A stretch of 64,000 bases of DNA, taken from assembly GCA_034769895.1 (NCBI GenBank), contig CM068367.1, positions 707,762,885-707,826,884 of the forward strand. The letters are read 5' to 3'. The notes under the pieces were generated by a model that worked only from the letters and a program-made list of their open reading frames with translations, was not told the DNA's origin and searched no databases. The translations under genes were made by a program, and so were the position numbers. Of the stretch, positions 60,605 to 64,000 are shown one piece after another (the stretch's first letter is position 1; each line of letters starts with the position of its first letter). The stretch is from Magicicada septendecula (Eukaryota > Arthropoda > Insecta > Hemiptera > Cicadidae).

Positions 60605-61691
60605 AGAATTTAAATTTAATAAGCAAATTTCAGATAAAACGGTAACAACTAAACTTTATTTAACAATCACAATTTATATTCCATATAAACTAACATGGCA
60701 TATACATAGATCTATATGTTATACCGTATAAAAGCATACTGCAAATACGGATTTGTACTTGTCTTCTGTGCTCATTTTGTTTTCCTGTTAATATCTCTAA
60801 TAGTATTGTAAATGGAGAAAGTTTGTAAGTTTTCTTACTTTATGAGTTTGTAAGAGGCAATCTCAGAAACTTTGCAACAGATTTTTACTATCTGACTTAG
60901 CTTATGTATCCAAACAGTTTTACTGTTTCTAGATGCCAGGCATTTAATTTACTTTTAAGACACTAAGGGCTAACTCAAGCTGAATTAAAATATCAGTTTG
61001 TCTCTGTTGATTTTAATTTAAAACATAATTACTCAGAACATTTTGCCAATTGTTTACTGGTTAATGAGTTATTCACAACTTGGATGGACATGTGTATCTT
61101 TGCTTGAAAGATCTTAGAATAGTGACAGTGTTTGACAAGAGTAATTGTGAAATGTGTATAATAGGGTACAGGTACAATGCATAAATGATAGTAAATAGTA
61201 CACTATAATAAGTAGTACTAGGAGCCTGGCAAAATATTTCTAAAATGCAACTTACACATATCCCATTTCTTGCTTAAATGTCATGTGGATGAGCGAGCAC
61301 ACGCACGCGCATACGAATACACACACACACACACACACACACGGTACACTGTTCTGCCAGTTGTGAACAGCGGCATTTGCACCAATTTCACTTGCAGACA
61401 CTTAGATAAATAAGATAATTAATTTATTGTTGATGTGAGAGGGTACTTTTTATACCTGATGTGCTATGCTACATTTATCAAAGACACATGGAAAAAGTAA
61501 AATTTATATTTTTATATGTAAAGTACTCAGACAGATTTAAAATTAATACCAGTTGTAATGACAGCTGAGTAAAATAAACAGTGCTTATAAAATTTTATTT
61601 ACTTAACCTAATTCACTTCATATATTTCATTCTCTATATTTTTTAACTAGCTTACTAAAGTACATTTATCAAATTAAATTGTGTACCACCT

Positions 61692-61733
<42 letters not shown>

Positions 61734-62093
61734 CATGTATATAAACCTTACCTCTGATCTGACTTAACTAACTTTTAAAGTTTTTATGAACAAACTACTG
61801 TATTCTTATAACTTTAAATTATTTTGTTGCTTTCAATTGCTTTCATGTTTTTTATTTTTATATTACATTTAATTTTTAATTCACTATAATGTGAGACATA
61901 TCAATATAAGCTTCGAGGCGACTGCGGTATTGCCATGTCGCTTCACTCCCCGCCTTGCCTACGCATAACCAAGTGTAACGTGCGACAACGCTGGATGGCG
62001 AGGGGTGGGGAAGAGCTGTTACTATTGCGTAACCTCGAAGCTTACAATGCTAAGTCCCGTACTATAATTTTTACTATACTCCTAAGCCACTTA

Positions 62094-63856
62094 CTAAATT
62101 ACAATTATTATAGTGCGCGTGCCCGCGTATAAACAGTATTTTTCATTATTTACATACTGTTTTTCAAAATACTCATAAAATGAATGTGTTTGTTCATAAT
62201 TGGACATTCTTCTCAAGGCTTTATGGAGCATTTTTTTAAATGCATCTTGGTCTAATTCATACAACAGTCTCTGTAACATTTTAGAAACCTTGTCTCGTGT
62301 TTCCTTTGTTTTGATTTTGTTATTTACATTGGTTCTCCAAGCCTTTAAACCATGCCATGCACAATAAATACGGTTGTCTGGAGGTCCCATAGTTTTACAC
62401 CATGTTGAATAGAACGTCTCTTCCATATCAGACATAAATGTATGAGTTTTAATACATCCGAATGAAGTCTTTATTTTATAAAAAAAAAAATCGTAGAATG
62501 GTTTCATCCCCTCTGTTTGTAAACATGAAAGCAGCAGGAAATCCCTCCCTGGTTTCATCCATAGTTAGAAGTGTGTAACTGAAAATTATAATTGCTGAGA
62601 CCATGCGTTCTGACGATGCATACAACATCATTACCATATTTATACAGAACAGTTCTTTGAGCTTTGGTCATAAATATCAACAGAAAATCGTCTTCTTTCA
62701 GCTGAGAAAACTCGTAAGTAATTACACCTTGTGGTTTATAAATCACTAAGGCAGTGTCCTTTGATGTTTTAAGATCTTCAACCCAAGCCTCGATGCTTAC
62801 AGGGTAAAATGGATGTTTTGTGGCTTCATCATTTAGATTAAAGCTTTTTTCAATATTTATAATATCTTTTCTGTTCACTAGGTGAATTCTTTGTAGATCA
62901 CAATTTGATATAGAACACCTTATGTCTTTTAAAATTTCCTCAAGGGGTATTTTACTGTCTAAGTGAGTTGCAATTTGGTTTCTCTCTTTCTTCGTCAAGT
63001 GAATATGTTTTAACTCATTTTTATGGCCAACATGTGTAGAAAGATATGACACTTGCAAAGTATCATTTTTTAATTTTTTCACCTTGACCATTGTTGGACG
63101 AAAGGCATTTATTTTACGTGTGCCCATAATTTTTATGTGACGTTTGTTAACACCTCGTTTCCTGTAAAAACCACTTCTGTGGCATTGGTAAACAGATACA
63201 TTTCCATTTGACTTTTGTTTAACAAAAGAAGTAGTTTTTTTTCAATTTCTTGTTTCCACACGTTAAATTCTTCGACAGAATCAAAACTGTGATGTTCAAA
63301 CTTCATAAAAATGCCATGTACATTTTCAAAATGACTAAATATTCTCTTCATTATGTCACTTTGGTCTCCTTGTTATGAAATTACAAATAGGATATTTTCT
63401 TTCAACCAAAAGTGAAGGTTTTCCAATGTTATGATATTTTCTTTCATGCTTTATGAGGTTCTGTTTATGCTCGTATTTTGCACTACATAGAGTACAATGC
63501 AAGATCGTGCTAAGGATTTCTTTCCACTGTTATGTATTTTTAAACTTAAATATGTGACGTTTCAAACTACTCTGGTCAATTGTTGTTAAAGTGCACATAT
63601 CACATTTATAAATTTGTTTTGGCTCAGAAGAATGGGTTGATTTGATGTGTCGCTGCAAATTCTTTTTTTGGGAATACTGTTTGTTACACAAAGTGCAAGT
63701 AAATTTAGTTGTTTCAATTTGCTCACCTTTGGCATTTCTTTTGTGAACAATTCTAATATGGTCTTTACAATAAGAACTCTTACTGAACTCTTTGCTGCAA
63801 AAATCACATTTTACAGCAGTAGTCTTCATCTGACATAAACATAGCATTTTTTTCAT
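62094..63856 (-). pseudogene. Array copy 11 of the C2H2/MULE-type gene
   Basis: The third finger is open (CTLTTIDQSSLKRHIFKF) because the TAA codon of copies 3-10 is a Leu codon here. A T-run change near 63234 breaks the middle frame (62555-63127 and 63133-63351). CIVRTHG variant. The unit continues beyond the window. Confidence 0.75.
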
Positions 63857-64000
63857 AGAATTTAAATTTAATAAGCAAATTTCAGATAAAACGGTAACAA
63901 CTAAACTTTATTTAACAATCACAATTTATATTCCATATAAACTAACATGGCATATACATAGATCTATATGTTATACCGTATAAAGGCATACTGCAAATAC

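Larger units (their letters stand above)
27031..64000 (-). repeat. Tandem array of a ~3.23-kb unit carrying a C2H2-finger/MULE-type gene (11 copies, last partial)
   Basis: Using the word AACATCATTACC as phase, units start at 27031, 34779, 37332, 40632, 43183, 46413, 49649, 52878, 56114, 59375 and 62624. Net unit lengths are about 3260 (after removing the copia insertion), 2553, 3300, 2551, 3230, 3236, 3229, 3236, 3261 and 3249 bp. All units have the same orientation. Each holds one gene copy on the minus strand, two (CA)n tracts and a GC-rich 136-bp patch. The two short units share the same internal deletion. The array continues past the right edge. Confidence 0.95.

Noticed and set aside
63647-63838. 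Recurrent 63-residue plus-strand frame (MSLQILFLGILFVTQ) in each unit
   Set aside because: It is the reverse strand of the C2H2 finger segment and is copied with it; no independent support.

Overview
This is a piece of an arthropod (most likely insect) nuclear genome that carries an endogenous nudivirus-like segment buried among transposable elements. Eukaryotic context: a Helitron, a Ty1/copia LTR retrotransposon, (CA)n microsatellites, and a long tandem array of C2H2-finger/MULE-transposase-like copies. Viral context: a clear P74 (PIF-0) gene, an ATP-dependent DNA ligase, two nucleoside (thymidine) kinase-like genes and several unassigned genes, packed closely on both strands at higher GC than the host sequence. 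That combination points to the Nudiviridae. No species can be named from sequence alone.

Layout. 1-3.9 kb: decayed Helitron on the minus strand (Rep with HUH motif, then Pif1-like helicase running off the left edge). 3.9-5.0 kb: non-genic, with a short direct repeat and a foldback element. 5.0-10.2 kb: a repeat-dense, non-coding region in two parts: five copies of a large unit, four of them imperfect inverted repeats, mixed with TAG microsatellites; then ten perfect and four imperfect copies of a 21-bp palindrome with CRE-like sites and a 170-bp direct repeat. This resembles a baculovirus homologous region (hr; origin/enhancer) and abuts p74. 10.3-18.3 kb: p74 (-), tk-like (+, frameshifted), a broken unknown gene (+), two more unknown genes, DNA ligase (+) and an intact unknown gene (+). 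18.3-22.65 kb: AT-rich, T-skewed DNA with no supported gene, splitting the viral block. 22.7-27.03 kb: second viral block (possible LEF-4-like gene, two unknown minus-strand genes, second tk-like gene), cut abruptly at about 27,030 inside a viral reading frame. 27.03-64 kb: a head-to-tail array of eleven copies (last one partial) of a roughly 3.23-kb unit with a C2H2/MULE-type gene on the minus strand. A copia element with 205-bp LTRs and a GAATT target duplication sits in the first unit.

State of the genes. P74, DNA ligase and the 17.4-kb gene have uninterrupted frames. Both kinases, the 22.7-kb gene, the 24-25 kb gene and the 15.4-16.0 kb gene each carry frame breaks, and the 13.3-14.6 kb gene has frame breaks plus two nonsense codons. 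The viral block is therefore either in early decay or partly affected by indel errors in a long-read assembly. The array copies are mostly dead: shared stop in the finger region, loss of the first DDE aspartate in the six distal copies. Higher-order duplication inside the array (5.85-kb and 6.465-kb dimers) indicates growth by unequal exchange rather than transposition.
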